64,000 nt of DNA from NCBI RefSeq assembly GCF_001436755.1, contig NZ_AYZD01000023.1, forward strand, positions 1 through 64,000, given 5' to 3'. How positions within the stretch are numbered: position 1 is the first letter of the stretch; each line of letters begins with the position of its first letter. This stretch comes from Liquorilactobacillus aquaticus DSM 21051 (GTDB lineage Bacteria; Bacillota; Bacilli; Lactobacillales; Lactobacillaceae). The notes under the pieces were generated by a model, which was not told the origin of the DNA, ran no database searches, and saw only the letters and a list, made by a program, of their open reading frames with translations. The position numbers and the translations under genes are program-made. Of the stretch, positions 55,599 to 63,203 are shown one piece after another.

Positions 55599-56354
55599 TT
55601 ATCCAAACCGGCCGCTTATATAATCGTCTGTCTCTTGATGTTGTGGGTTTAAAAACACACTCTTAGTCTTCCCAGCTTCAATTAATTCGCCATTTAAAAA
55701 AAAGGCAGTTCTATCTGAAATACGTGATGCTTGCTGTAAATTATGCGTCACAATTATGATTGTATATCTGTCACGAATTGTCAGCAGCATATCCTCTATT
55801 AGACCACTGGAGACTGGATCAAGTGCGCTAGTGGGTTCATCCAATAAAATTACATCTGGTTGAACCGCAAGTACTCGAGCAATACATACACGCTGCTGCT
55901 GTCCGCCAGAAAGCGACAAAGCGCTTTTATGAAGATCGTCCTTAACCTCGTCCCACACTGCAGCCTGTTTTAAACTGCGCTCAACTCTTTCATCCAAAAC
56001 TTGCTTATCTTTAATACCTGCAATTCGTAATCCATATGTCACATTTTCATAAATTGAAAAGGGAAATGGATTAGGTTGTTGAAAAACCATCCCCACTTTT
56101 TTACGCAAGTCAACAGTATCCGTTTTAGGGCTATAAATGTCTACCCCATTAATTTTGACACTCCCTGTCATCGTTGCCTGCGGAATCAAATCATTCATTC
56201 GATTTAATATGCGCAGATACGTTGACTTACCGCATCCAGAAGGACCGATCAATGCATTAATCCCCTTTGCTGGAAACGAAAGATTAATTCCCTTTAAAGC
56301 TTCTTTTTCCCCATAATAGAGATGTACATCGTTCGTTGTGATAAACTCATCCAT
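55599..56354 (-). CDS. pstB: Phosphate ABC transporter ATPase PstB
   Basis: 251 aa. Walker [21 protein letters not shown], the PstB-specific LNRMNDL, signature [20 protein letters not shown], Walker [13 protein letters not shown]. Drives phosphate import through PstCA. Second of two adjacent pstB genes. Confidence 0.95.
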   Translation of the reverse strand: MDEFITTNDVHLYYGEKEALKGINLSFPAKGINALIGPSGCGKSTYLRILNRMNDLIPQATMTGSVKINGVDIYSPKTDTVDLRKKVGMVFQQPNPFPFSIYENVTYGLRIAGIKDKQVLDERVERSLKQAAVWDEVKDDLHKSALSLSGGQQQRVCIARVLAVQPDVILLDEPTSALDPVSSGLIEDMLLTIRDRYTIIIVTHNLQQASRISDRTAFFLNGELIEAGKTKSVFLNPQHQETDDYISGRFG

Positions 56355-56366
56355 AGTTTGTTCCTC

Positions 56367-57176
56367 CTAGCCAAAGTTCCCAGAAATATAATCATTCGTT
56401 GCTTTGATCTGTGGTGTTGTAAAAACGTTCTTTGTTTTCCCATATTCTAAAATATGACCCATGTGAAAGAAAGCAGTGTAATCACTTATACGTGAAGCCT
56501 GCTGCATGTTATGAGTAACAATTATAATCGTATAGCGTTTCTTTAACTCTACTAAAGTCTCCTCGATTTTGCTTGTTGAGATCGGGTCCAATGCACTAGC
56601 CGGTTCATCTAAAAGAAGAATGTCTGGTTTCATAGCAATTGTTCGCGCTATGCATAAGCGTTGCTGCTGTCCGCCAGAGAGCGACCAAGCACTCTTATCT
56701 AGGTCATCCTTAACTTCATCCCATAATGCAGCATCTTTAAGACTAACTTCCACAATCTCGTCCAACTTTTTTTTGTCTTTTAATCCTTGCTCCTTGAGTG
56801 CAAATGTTATATTAGCTCTTATGGATTTCGAAAAGGGATTAGGTCGTTGAAATACCATTCCAATATGTTTACGCATTTCATAAACATTGATCTTGGAAGA
56901 ATTAACATCTAATCCACGATACAAAATCTTTCCCTCAACCTTAGCTACATTATCATTCATTCTATTCAAAGAACGCAAATAAGTTGACTTCCCCGAACCT
57001 GATGCACCTATTAAAGAAGTTATCCTATAACGTTCAAACTCAAGATCTCCATCAACTAATGCGTGTTTATTCCCATAGTAAACTTGCAATCCTTGCGTTG
57101 TTATTGCAAGTTGATGCCTTGAAGTGTCAAATTGCAGTATATTTTTCTCACTGAAATTGTATTTTTCTATACTCAT
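56367..57176 (-). CDS. pstB: Phosphate ABC transporter ATPase PstB (first copy)
   Basis: 269 aa, with a longer N-terminus than the downstream copy. Walker A IGASGSGKSTYLRSLNRMND, signature [20 protein letters not shown], Walker B ILLLDEPASALD. The two PstB proteins could form a heterodimer or act alternately; tandem pstB genes are common in lactobacilli and streptococci. 12 bp from the second copy and 17 bp after pstA. Confidence 0.95.
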   Translation of the reverse strand: MSIEKYNFSEKNILQFDTSRHQLAITTQGLQVYYGNKHALVDGDLEFERYRITSLIGASGSGKSTYLRSLNRMNDNVAKVEGKILYRGLDVNSSKINVYEMRKHIGMVFQRPNPFSKSIRANITFALKEQGLKDKKKLDEIVEVSLKDAALWDEVKDDLDKSAWSLSGGQQQRLCIARTIAMKPDILLLDEPASALDPISTSKIEETLVELKKRYTIIIVTHNMQQASRISDYTAFFHMGHILEYGKTKNVFTTPQIKATNDYISGNFG

Positions 57177-57193
57177 TAATTAGCCTCCTATGT

Positions 57194-58081
57194 TTATTTA
57201 GTAGCCGTTAGTTTTCGGTACAAGCTATTACCTACTATACGTGCAAAAATGTTAAATAGCAGTACGACTATAATTAGGACGGCTGACGCACCTGCTGAAA
57301 CAGCGCTGGCGTCGGGCATAACTCCTTCTGAATTGATTTTCCAGATATGAACAGCTAATGTTTCTGCTGGACGCATCAAGTTCAACGGACTTGTAGCATT
57401 AAAAGGATTCCAGTTTCCAAAGTCAATATTAGTAGCACTTTGACCAGCTGTATAAATTAAAGCTGCAGCTTCACCAAAAACACGTCCAGCGCCTAATACA
57501 ACACCTGTGATAATACCAGGAAGTGCCTCAGGAAGGATAACTCGCGTTACCGTTCGCCACTTTGACAGGCCAAGTGACATCCCTGCTTCACGTTGCAAAT
57601 TTGGAACTGCTCTTAAAGATTCCTCGATGTTCCTAGTTAATAACGGTAAATTAAAAAAAGTCAAGGCAATTGCTCCCGACAGAATCGAGAATCCCATCTG
57701 AAACTGTACAACAAAAAGCAAAAAACCAAACAAACCAACTACCACAGATGGTAAAGAACTTAATACTTCGATCGCCATTCTTACAATTGAAGTAAATAAA
57801 TTCTTAGGTGCATACTCGGATAGAAAAATACCTGCACCTAAAGAAATTGGAAACGAAATGATTAAAGTCAATAAGAGCAGATAGACAGAATTAAATAACT
57901 GAATTCCAATTCCACCGCCGCTCTCAAAAGACTGCGACGCCGAAGTTAAAAAGTGCCAAGAAATATGTGGTACACCAGAAATTAAAATATCCCCTAATAA
58001 GAAAAGTAAAATAACAACGACTAGCGCCGCAATAATTCTGATAATATTAAGCGCAATTTTATTTTGTAATTTTGTCTTCAT
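57194..58081 (-). CDS. pstA: Phosphate ABC transporter permease PstA
   Basis: 295 aa, six membrane helices. Binding-protein-dependent permease EAA loop: REAGMSLGLSKWRTVTRVILPEALPGIITG truncated here to its key parts EAGMSLGLSKWRTV and ILPEALPGI. ATG 58081 has GGGAGA 8 nt upstream and follows the pstC stop by one base. Confidence 0.94.
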   Translation of the reverse strand: MKTKLQNKIALNIIRIIAALVVVILLFLLGDILISGVPHISWHFLTSASQSFESGGGIGIQLFNSVYLLLLTLIISFPISLGAGIFLSEYAPKNLFTSIVRMAIEVLSSLPSVVVGLFGFLLFVVQFQMGFSILSGAIALTFFNLPLLTRNIEESLRAVPNLQREAGMSLGLSKWRTVTRVILPEALPGIITGVVLGAGRVFGEAAALIYTAGQSATNIDFGNWNPFNATSPLNLMRPAETLAVHIWKINSEGVMPDASAVSAGASAVLIIVVLLFNIFARIVGNSLYRKLTATK

Positions 58082-58082
58082 T

Positions 58083-59000
58083 CTACATTCTCCCTTTTCG
58101 CCCAATTAAACGCACTATGATATTAAAGAACAAAGACATTAACAATAAGATCAATGCGAGTGACCATAGAGCATTATTAGCTACTGTTCCCATAACAGTA
58201 TTCCCAATTCCCATCGTCAACACACTAGTCAAGGTAGAAGCCGATGAGAGTAAACCAGTTGGCATAACTGCAGCATTACCAATTACCATTTGAACAGCAA
58301 GAGCTTCCCCGAATGCTCTTGCCATCCCAAAAATAATTGCGGTCAGAATTCCTGATGTTGAAGATCGCAAAATAACCTTGTAAATTGTTTGCCATTTTGT
58401 TGCCCCTAATGCCAGAGATGCCTCTTTGTAAAATCGAGGTACTGCACGTAAGCTATCGACAGTCATTGAAGTTACCGTTGGTAAAACCATTACAAACAAC
58501 ACGAAGGATCCTGATAAAATTCCGTATCCAGAACCACCAATATAATTTCTAACAAAAGGAACAATAACAGATAAGCCAATAAAACCATAAACAACTGATG
58601 GGATTCCTACTAATAATTCAATAACACTTTGTAAAATCCGCTCACCTTTACCAGAAGCAATTTCCGTCATATATAATGCTGTTCCAATCGCAAAAGGTGT
58701 TGCAAATAAAACAGCTAGGATCGTAACTCCGAACGAGCCCGTTATCATCGGCAATGCTCCTAGCATTGGTTTACCGTTTGAATCAAGCATAGAGGGGTTC
58801 CAGTTTTTCCCTGACAAGAAGTCCCAAAAATTAGCTTTGTTTACAAAAAATGTTGCCATGCCTTTTGAAGCCACAAATATAAAGATTGATAAAACAACTA
58901 AAACAATCAACGTAATACACGCATATGTGATAATTTTTCCGAAAAGATCTTGTCGTGTTTCTCTTGAATTGCTTTGAATTTTTTCTTTAATAGGATCCAT
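58083..59000 (-). CDS. pstC: Phosphate ABC transporter permease PstC
   Basis: 305 aa, six helices. EAA loop KEASLALGATKWQTIYKVIL; the N-terminal cytoplasmic stretch and the GKNWNPSMLDS periplasmic loop are PstC-like. ATG 59000 has AAAGGTG 8 nt upstream; the GTG at 59009 is inside that site. Follows the small membrane protein gene by 75 bp. Confidence 0.94.
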   Translation of the reverse strand: MDPIKEKIQSNSRETRQDLFGKIITYACITLIVLVVLSIFIFVASKGMATFFVNKANFWDFLSGKNWNPSMLDSNGKPMLGALPMITGSFGVTILAVLFATPFAIGTALYMTEIASGKGERILQSVIELLVGIPSVVYGFIGLSVIVPFVRNYIGGSGYGILSGSFVLFVMVLPTVTSMTVDSLRAVPRFYKEASLALGATKWQTIYKVILRSSTSGILTAIIFGMARAFGEALAVQMVIGNAAVMPTGLLSSASTLTSVLTMGIGNTVMGTVANNALWSLALILLLMSLFFNIIVRLIGRKGRM

Positions 59001-59075
59001 AGAAAACACCTTTCCATCAAAATTTGGGAGTAAACCAAATGAATGTTAATTCATTTGTTCGCCCCCATTGATATT

Positions 59076-59243
59076 TTAATTAATTACCTTACAGATCAAG
59101 TATAATGTCACCATCACAATAATTATTACACTGCCCACTTCCATCAATTGTGACCACAACATCACTCGATGAACATAAGCAATTAAGCCAATCGCCGCTA
59201 ATATGAATAGACCAATCTGTATTGTTGACAATACAATCGTCAT
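59076..59243 (-). CDS. Small two-helix membrane protein within the pst operon
   Basis: 55 aa, not recognised. AAAGGTG precedes ATG 59243 by 6 nt. Two hydrophobic segments, TIQIGLFILAAIGLIAYV and GSVIIIVMVTLYLIC, separated by a short loop HRVMLWSQLME. It lies 17 bp after pstS and 75 bp before pstC on the same strand, so it should be co-transcribed under phosphate control. It may be a small subunit or modulator of the Pst permease; that is inference. Too short for most gene-length cut-offs. Confidence 0.72.
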   Translation of the reverse strand: MTIVLSTIQIGLFILAAIGLIAYVHRVMLWSQLMEVGSVIIIVMVTLYLICKVIN

Positions 59244-59260
59244 TTCAATCACCTTTTCAT

Positions 59261-60148
59261 TTAATTTGAGGTGACCTTATTATTAGCATCCTTTTGAACT
59301 TTCATCTGACTGATTGAAATATATCCTAAGTCTTTGACTAATCCACTCTGAACTTTATCAGATTTCATATATTTCAAGAATTGCTTCGTCACTTTGTTTG
59401 GCTGGCCTTTTGTATACATATGCTCATATGACCAAATTTTCCATTTATTGTTAGTTACATTCTCATCTGTTGGTTTTACTCCGTCAATCGACAGTTCTTG
59501 AATCGTAGACTTAACATAAGAAAAAGCTAAATAGCTAATAGCCCCAGGTGTTTGTGCGACCATCTTTTGCACAGTTCCATTTGAATCCTGTTCTTGCGAC
59601 TTCTTTGCTGATTTTCCGTCCATAACTGCAGCCTCAAAAGTTGCACGTGTTCCGCTTCCCTCAGGACGGTTGATCAGAACTATGCTTTCATCTTTTCCGC
59701 CAACTTCTTTCCAATTAGTAATCTTTCCAGTGAAGATATCACGCAATTGGCTCATTGTAACATTCTTAACACCAGCATCCTTATTAACTACAGGCGCCAT
59801 CCCTACAACTGCAACTTTGTGATCTACTAACTTGTCAGCTTTAATTCCGCTTTGTTGCTCTGCAAAAATGTCTGAATTACCAATAGTGACCGCTCCCGAT
59901 TGCACTTGGCTCAATCCGGTTCCTGATCCCCCACCTTGAACAGTGATGCTAACTTTTGAATTATCAGCTTGATAATTTTCAGCAGCCTTTTCTACTAAAG
60001 GCTGTAATGCAGTTGAACCTACAACCGTTATTTTCCCAGATGCTTCTGAGCTAGAAGATGTCGAGCTGCTTGCTCCTGATTTACCACACCCAACTAGTAA
60101 AGCTGAACTTGCAATAATTAATGCGGTAATTTTTGTAAGTTTTTTCAT
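59261..60148 (-). CDS. pstS: Phosphate-binding lipoprotein PstS
   Basis: 295 aa. Lipoprotein signal peptide with lipobox LLVGCGK (Cys about residue 21), Ser-rich linker (SGASSSTSSSSEASG), then the phosphate-binding domain: GSTALQPLVEKAAENY, GGGSGTGLSQVQSGAV and INRPEGSGTRATFEAAVM. Extracellular, anchored to the membrane, delivers Pi to PstCA. GGAAAGG precedes the ATG; Pho-box-like repeats lie upstream. Confidence 0.95.
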   Translation of the reverse strand: MKKLTKITALIIASSALLVGCGKSGASSSTSSSSEASGKITVVGSTALQPLVEKAAENYQADNSKVSITVQGGGSGTGLSQVQSGAVTIGNSDIFAEQQSGIKADKLVDHKVAVVGMAPVVNKDAGVKNVTMSQLRDIFTGKITNWKEVGGKDESIVLINRPEGSGTRATFEAAVMDGKSAKKSQEQDSNGTVQKMVAQTPGAISYLAFSYVKSTIQELSIDGVKPTDENVTNNKWKIWSYEHMYTKGQPNKVTKQFLKYMKSDKVQSGLVKDLGYISISQMKVQKDANNKVTSN

Positions 60149-60180
60149 TTATTTTTTCTTCCTTTCCTAACTACATCTGT

Positions 60181-60235
60181 ATTCTAATATTTGTTTGTAA
60201 AGAACAAATACATTTTTTTGTAACGGTTGTGTAAA
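60181..60235 (-). promoter_or_regulatory. pst promoter with Pho-box-like repeats
   Basis: Minus strand TTTACA (60230-60235), GTTACA (60219-60224), ATGTAT (60208-60213) and TTTACA (60196-60201), spaced 11, 11 and 12 bp, resemble PhoP TT(A/T/C)ACA repeats; -10 TAGAAT is at 60181-60186. Suggests induction on phosphate starvation. phoPR is not in the window. Confidence 0.65.
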
Positions 60236-60251
60236 GATAATTTATAGATTA

Positions 60252-60296
60252 AAAACGGAGATATATCAAAACACATGTTTTGATATATCTCCGTTA
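60252..60296 (-). terminator. Terminator after the 60519 gene
   Basis: Arms AACGGAGATATATCAAAACA and its complement with a 2-nt loop, followed on the minus strand by TTTTTA. Positioned 220 bp after the stop of the 103-residue gene, insulating pstS. Confidence 0.8.
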
Positions 60297-60518
60297 GAAT
60301 TGCCCTACACTAACCATATTAACATGTTCCAGTAATTTAAACTGCATGCGCTTCACACTGCGTTCTTAGCACTGAAAAATACCATAAATTCTAAAGTTTC
60401 CCTTACAATTTAATAACTAATAATCTAACGCCATTACTTATACTAGCAAGGGAAAAACACAAATCAAACTTTTCATATCTCATTCATAAAATTATGTAAA
60501 CTCAAGTTATATGATTGA

Positions 60519-60830
60519 TCATGCAATATGATTTTCCCGTAAAATCTGATTGATGGTCGCCATAATTTCATCCGTTTTCTCCCATTCCTCAAAATGATCA
60601 AAACTTTCTGAAGGCATTTTAAAATGTTCATTCACATACTTTTCGTATTCGATTACACTGCTTGAGCGTGGAATATTCAACTGCAAAATTCTAACACTTT
60701 TTATAAAACCTCTTTGTGCGGCTAATTCAGCTCGTCCATTCTGAACCATATTGGAGATTTCAAAATATTTCGTTCCATCGTTTCTTTTTATTTCTTCAAT
60801 TAGATCCAATTTTTCATGACTTTTTGCCAT
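60519..60830 (-). CDS. Hypothetical protein, 103 aa
   Basis: 103 aa, not recognised. Soluble, charged, no signal or membrane segment. Notable segments: KRNDGTKYFEISNMVQNGRA, then FIKSVRILQLNIPRSSSVI and an acidic HFEEWEKTDEIMATINQIL end. AAGGAG precedes the ATG and a near-consensus promoter lies at 60858-60887, so it is probably a real monocistronic gene. Confidence 0.72.
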   Translation of the reverse strand: MAKSHEKLDLIEEIKRNDGTKYFEISNMVQNGRAELAAQRGFIKSVRILQLNIPRSSSVIEYEKYVNEHFKMPSESFDHFEEWEKTDEIMATINQILRENHIA

Positions 60831-60857
60831 TTTAATCGCTCCTTTTTACCAATGTTC

Positions 60858-60887
60858 AGTATAATTAAATCTGCCATGACCTGTCAA
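60858..60887 (-). promoter_or_regulatory. Promoter of the 103-aa gene
   Basis: Perfect -35 TTGACA (60882-60887), 18-nt spacer, -10 TATACT (60858-60863), about 28 nt before the ATG and directly after the upstream terminator. Confidence 0.7.
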
Positions 60888-60902
60888 TTGCAACCTAAAA
60901 AC

Positions 60903-60997
60903 AAAAAAGGAAGTACCATAGGGAATTACCCTACCATACTTCCTAGCATAAGAGAGAAAGAGAATTGATTAAAAAGGTAAAAAACAATTACCTTACC
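60903..60997 (-). ncRNA. Candidate small RNA, about 95 nt
   Basis: A transcript from the consensus promoter at 61003-61031 would start near 60997 and end at a strong terminator: arms AGGAAGTA-GGTAGGG and CCCTA-TACTTCCT (60908-60944) followed by T6. A 5' hairpin (AAGGTAA/TTACCTT, about 60976-60995) and an unpaired pyrimidine run CTCTTTCTCTCTT (about 60950-60964) lie between. The only reading frame is seven codons without an SD. Likely a trans-acting sRNA; alternatively a terminated leader of the 103-aa gene. Confidence 0.55.
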
Positions 60998-61002
60998 CGT
61001 TA

Positions 61003-61031
61003 ATAATAACGCTTTCAGTTAGCGCTGTCAA
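61003..61031 (-). promoter_or_regulatory. sRNA promoter overlaid by tandem cre-like sites
   Basis: Minus strand -35 TTGACA (61026-61031), 17-nt spacer, -10 TATTAT (61003-61008). Within it lie TGACAGCGCTAACT (61017-61030) and TGAAAGCGTTATTA (61004-61017), each 13 of 14 to TGWNANCGNTNWCA. CcpA bound here would cover both promoter elements. Confidence 0.6.
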
Positions 61032-61108
61032 TAAACTAATGATTTTGTTTTAATTATCCTTTGATTCCTTTATAATAGAGATAGTATCTGAAGTGAGGCG
61101 GATTCAAC

Positions 61109-61360
61109 TTGGTCAATAAAAAACAATTCATTTTGAGCTTCCTGTTGAGTATAATTATTTGTGTTTTAACAGCTATTTTTATGTTTGTAGATCATTACGA
61201 GAACACTGTGCAAAATTTTGATACCATTTTCCTGTTATTTCAAACATCATATTGGTACCTGCCTGTGATTTTGGGACTAATGTTTTTTTTCTTGGTTTTT
61301 TTCAGTCTCTATATTATTTTTCGCATCATTAACTTTTTCATACGGTTTGTCATGCACTAA
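61109..61360 (+). CDS. Small hypothetical membrane protein, 83 aa
   Basis: 83 aa, not recognised. Two hydrophobic segments: FILSFLLSIIICVLTAIFMF (residues about 7-26) and YLPVILGLMFFFLVFFSLYI (about 49-68), with a basic end. Start is TTG 61109; GAGG lies about 10 nt upstream. A TATAAT at 61071-61076 with a poor -35 (TTTTAA) is a plausible promoter, divergent from the sRNA. Inner-membrane protein of unknown role. Confidence 0.6.
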   Translation: MVNKKQFILSFLLSIIICVLTAIFMFVDHYENTVQNFDTIFLLFQTSYWYLPVILGLMFFFLVFFSLYIIFRIINFFIRFVMH

Positions 61361-61809
61361 CTAGCGCTTCAAAAGTTTTATCTGACGCTTTCAAAAAATT
61401 GCTCAAATTGAATACTTCTATCAGATTTAGTGTTGCTGGAATTAATTCCATCGACGCTATTTTTTTATCTTTGATTTACAAATCAAATACACATCTAAAG
61501 GCTCATAATGGGAATACTTGTAAAATGGTGTTTACAGAGACGAGCATCTTTATAAAAACCCACTACAAGTCTTAACGGTCATTTTATCGTAGAAGAAATA
61601 AAAAATGCTGCCTATTAGACAAATCCCCGATTTATATTAACTATACGGAATGAATTAGTTCATACAATTATTGGACACATTCAAACGAGACTAGGCGGCA
61701 CATCGTCAATTAAATATCGACTCTGTACCGCCTAGAAAATAAGCAAATTATCTACTCTAGCTTATGGAATACATCTCTTTTTGGTCAATCATCCGCAAAC
61801 ATGTGTTGC
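61361..61809. other. Intergenic region, 83-aa gene/glmM (convergent)
   Basis: 449 bp without a convincing gene. A stop-free plus-strand stretch of about 70 codons (61374-61577) has no start with SD and no recognisable features; it may be decayed coding DNA. The inverted repeat CTAGGCGG ... CCGCCTAG (61691-61735) is a possible glmM terminator without a T run. Confidence 0.5.
61691..61735. terminator. Possible glmM terminator hairpin
   Basis: Arms CTAGGCGG and CCGCCTAG around a 29-nt partly paired loop; no poly-T on either side, so function is uncertain. 75 bp after the glmM stop. Confidence 0.4.
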
Positions 61810-63168
61810 TTATTGAGCAGCTCCCAGTTGCTCCTTAACCACTTTGACTATTTCCATCACATATTCATGCACTTGTTCTTTTGTAGGAGCCTCAGCCATA
61901 ACCCGCAACAAGTTTTCTGTCCCACTCGGTCGAACTAAAACGCGTCCTTCATTACCCATTTTAGACTCAACTTCCTTGATAGCTACCTGAATTTTTTCGT
62001 TTTTCATAGCTGCTTTTTTATCAGAAACCCTCACATTAACTAATTCTTGAGGATAGGTTGTAACTTCAGCAGCTAGCTCCGAAAGCTTCTTACCTGTTTT
62101 CTTAACAACATTCATTAGCTGCAGTGCTGTCAGCATCCCATCACCAGTTGTGTTAAAATCTAGAAAAACAACGTGTCCAGACTGCTCTCCACCGACATTA
62201 TAACCATTTTTTCTCATCTCTTCGACTACATAGCGATCGCCTACTTGAGTTTTGACTGATTTCAGCTCATTTGCTTCCATCGCCTTGTAAAGTCCGATAT
62301 TACTCATAACAGTTGTAACAATAGTATCTTTCTTCAAACGACCGCGCTGACTTAAATACTTTCCGCAAATAAACATTATTTTGTCGCCATCAATGATATT
62401 TCCCAACTCATCAACAGCTATGCACCGATCTCCATCACCATCGAAAGCTACTCCAAGTTGAGCACCATTTTCAACCACAAAACGAGAAAGCCCTTCTGGG
62501 TGTGTTGAGCCTACATCTTTATTGATGTTAAGACCATCAGGACTGATAGCCATTGTGTCAAATTCTGCTCCTAAATCAGCGAAAAGACGTGCCACAATAC
62601 CACTAGTTGAACCGTTTGCCCCATCAACTGCGATACGAAGACCTTCTAAGTCATCAGGGATCGTTTGTTCAAGAAATTGTGTGTACTTAAGCACTCCTTC
62701 ATGATAATCATTCAACACACCTAAGCCATTTGCTGATGGACGAGGCAGTGTATCGTCTTCACTTTCCAGAAGCTGTTCTATTTCTTCTTCTTTTTCATCA
62801 GAGAGCTTGTATCCATCGCCACCAAAGAACTTAATTCCATTATCCTGAACAGGATTATGGGATGCAGAAATCATTACCCCAGCATCTGCATCTTGCACAC
62901 GAATCAAATAAGCAACACCGGGTGTCGTGATTACTCCAAGAGAGAAAACCTCTATTCCAACTGACAAAAGACCAGCTATCAGCGCTTGCTCTAACATTTG
63001 TCCTGAAATTCGTGTATCACGTGCCACTAAAACGCGGGGCGGTTTAGAATCACTTTTTGCATGCTCTGTTAAAACATATCCACCACAACGTCCCAGCTTA
63101 AAAGCTAGTTCTGGACTAAGATCCTCGTTTGCTACTCCTCTTACACCATCAGTTCCAAAATATTTCAT
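61810..63168 (-). CDS. glmM: Phosphoglucosamine mutase
   Basis: 452 aa, standard length. [20 protein letters not shown] at the N-terminus, phosphoserine site in [20 protein letters not shown], Mg-binding FDGDGDRC, and C-terminal [16 protein letters not shown]. Converts glucosamine 6-phosphate to glucosamine 1-phosphate for UDP-GlcNAc. Third gene of the conserved cdaA-cdaR-glmM operon; GlmM also restrains CdaA activity in relatives. 35 bp after cdaR. Confidence 0.97.
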   Translation of the reverse strand: MKYFGTDGVRGVANEDLSPELAFKLGRCGGYVLTEHAKSDSKPPRVLVARDTRISGQMLEQALIAGLLSVGIEVFSLGVITTPGVAYLIRVQDADAGVMISASHNPVQDNGIKFFGGDGYKLSDEKEEEIEQLLESEDDTLPRPSANGLGVLNDYHEGVLKYTQFLEQTIPDDLEGLRIAVDGANGSTSGIVARLFADLGAEFDTMAISPDGLNINKDVGSTHPEGLSRFVVENGAQLGVAFDGDGDRCIAVDELGNIIDGDKIMFICGKYLSQRGRLKKDTIVTTVMSNIGLYKAMEANELKSVKTQVGDRYVVEEMRKNGYNVGGEQSGHVVFLDFNTTGDGMLTALQLMNVVKKTGKKLSELAAEVTTYPQELVNVRVSDKKAAMKNEKIQVAIKEVESKMGNEGRVLVRPSGTENLLRVMAEAPTKEQVHEYVMEIVKVVKEQLGAAQ

Positions 63169-63203
63169 TGTTTGATCCTCATTTCCAATACTTTTTTTGC
63201 TAA

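Larger units (their letters stand above)
60149..60518. other. Intergenic region upstream of pstS
   Basis: 370 bp. It contains the pst promoter and Pho-box repeats (60181-60235) and a strong terminator (60252-60296) for the gene at 60519. The remaining 220 bp up to 60518 shows no gene or motif I recognise. Confidence 0.6.

Noticed and set aside
61374-61577. Stop-free plus-strand stretch of about 70 codons
   Set aside because: No start with a ribosome site and no recognisable domain; could be chance in AT-rich DNA or a relic, so not called a gene.
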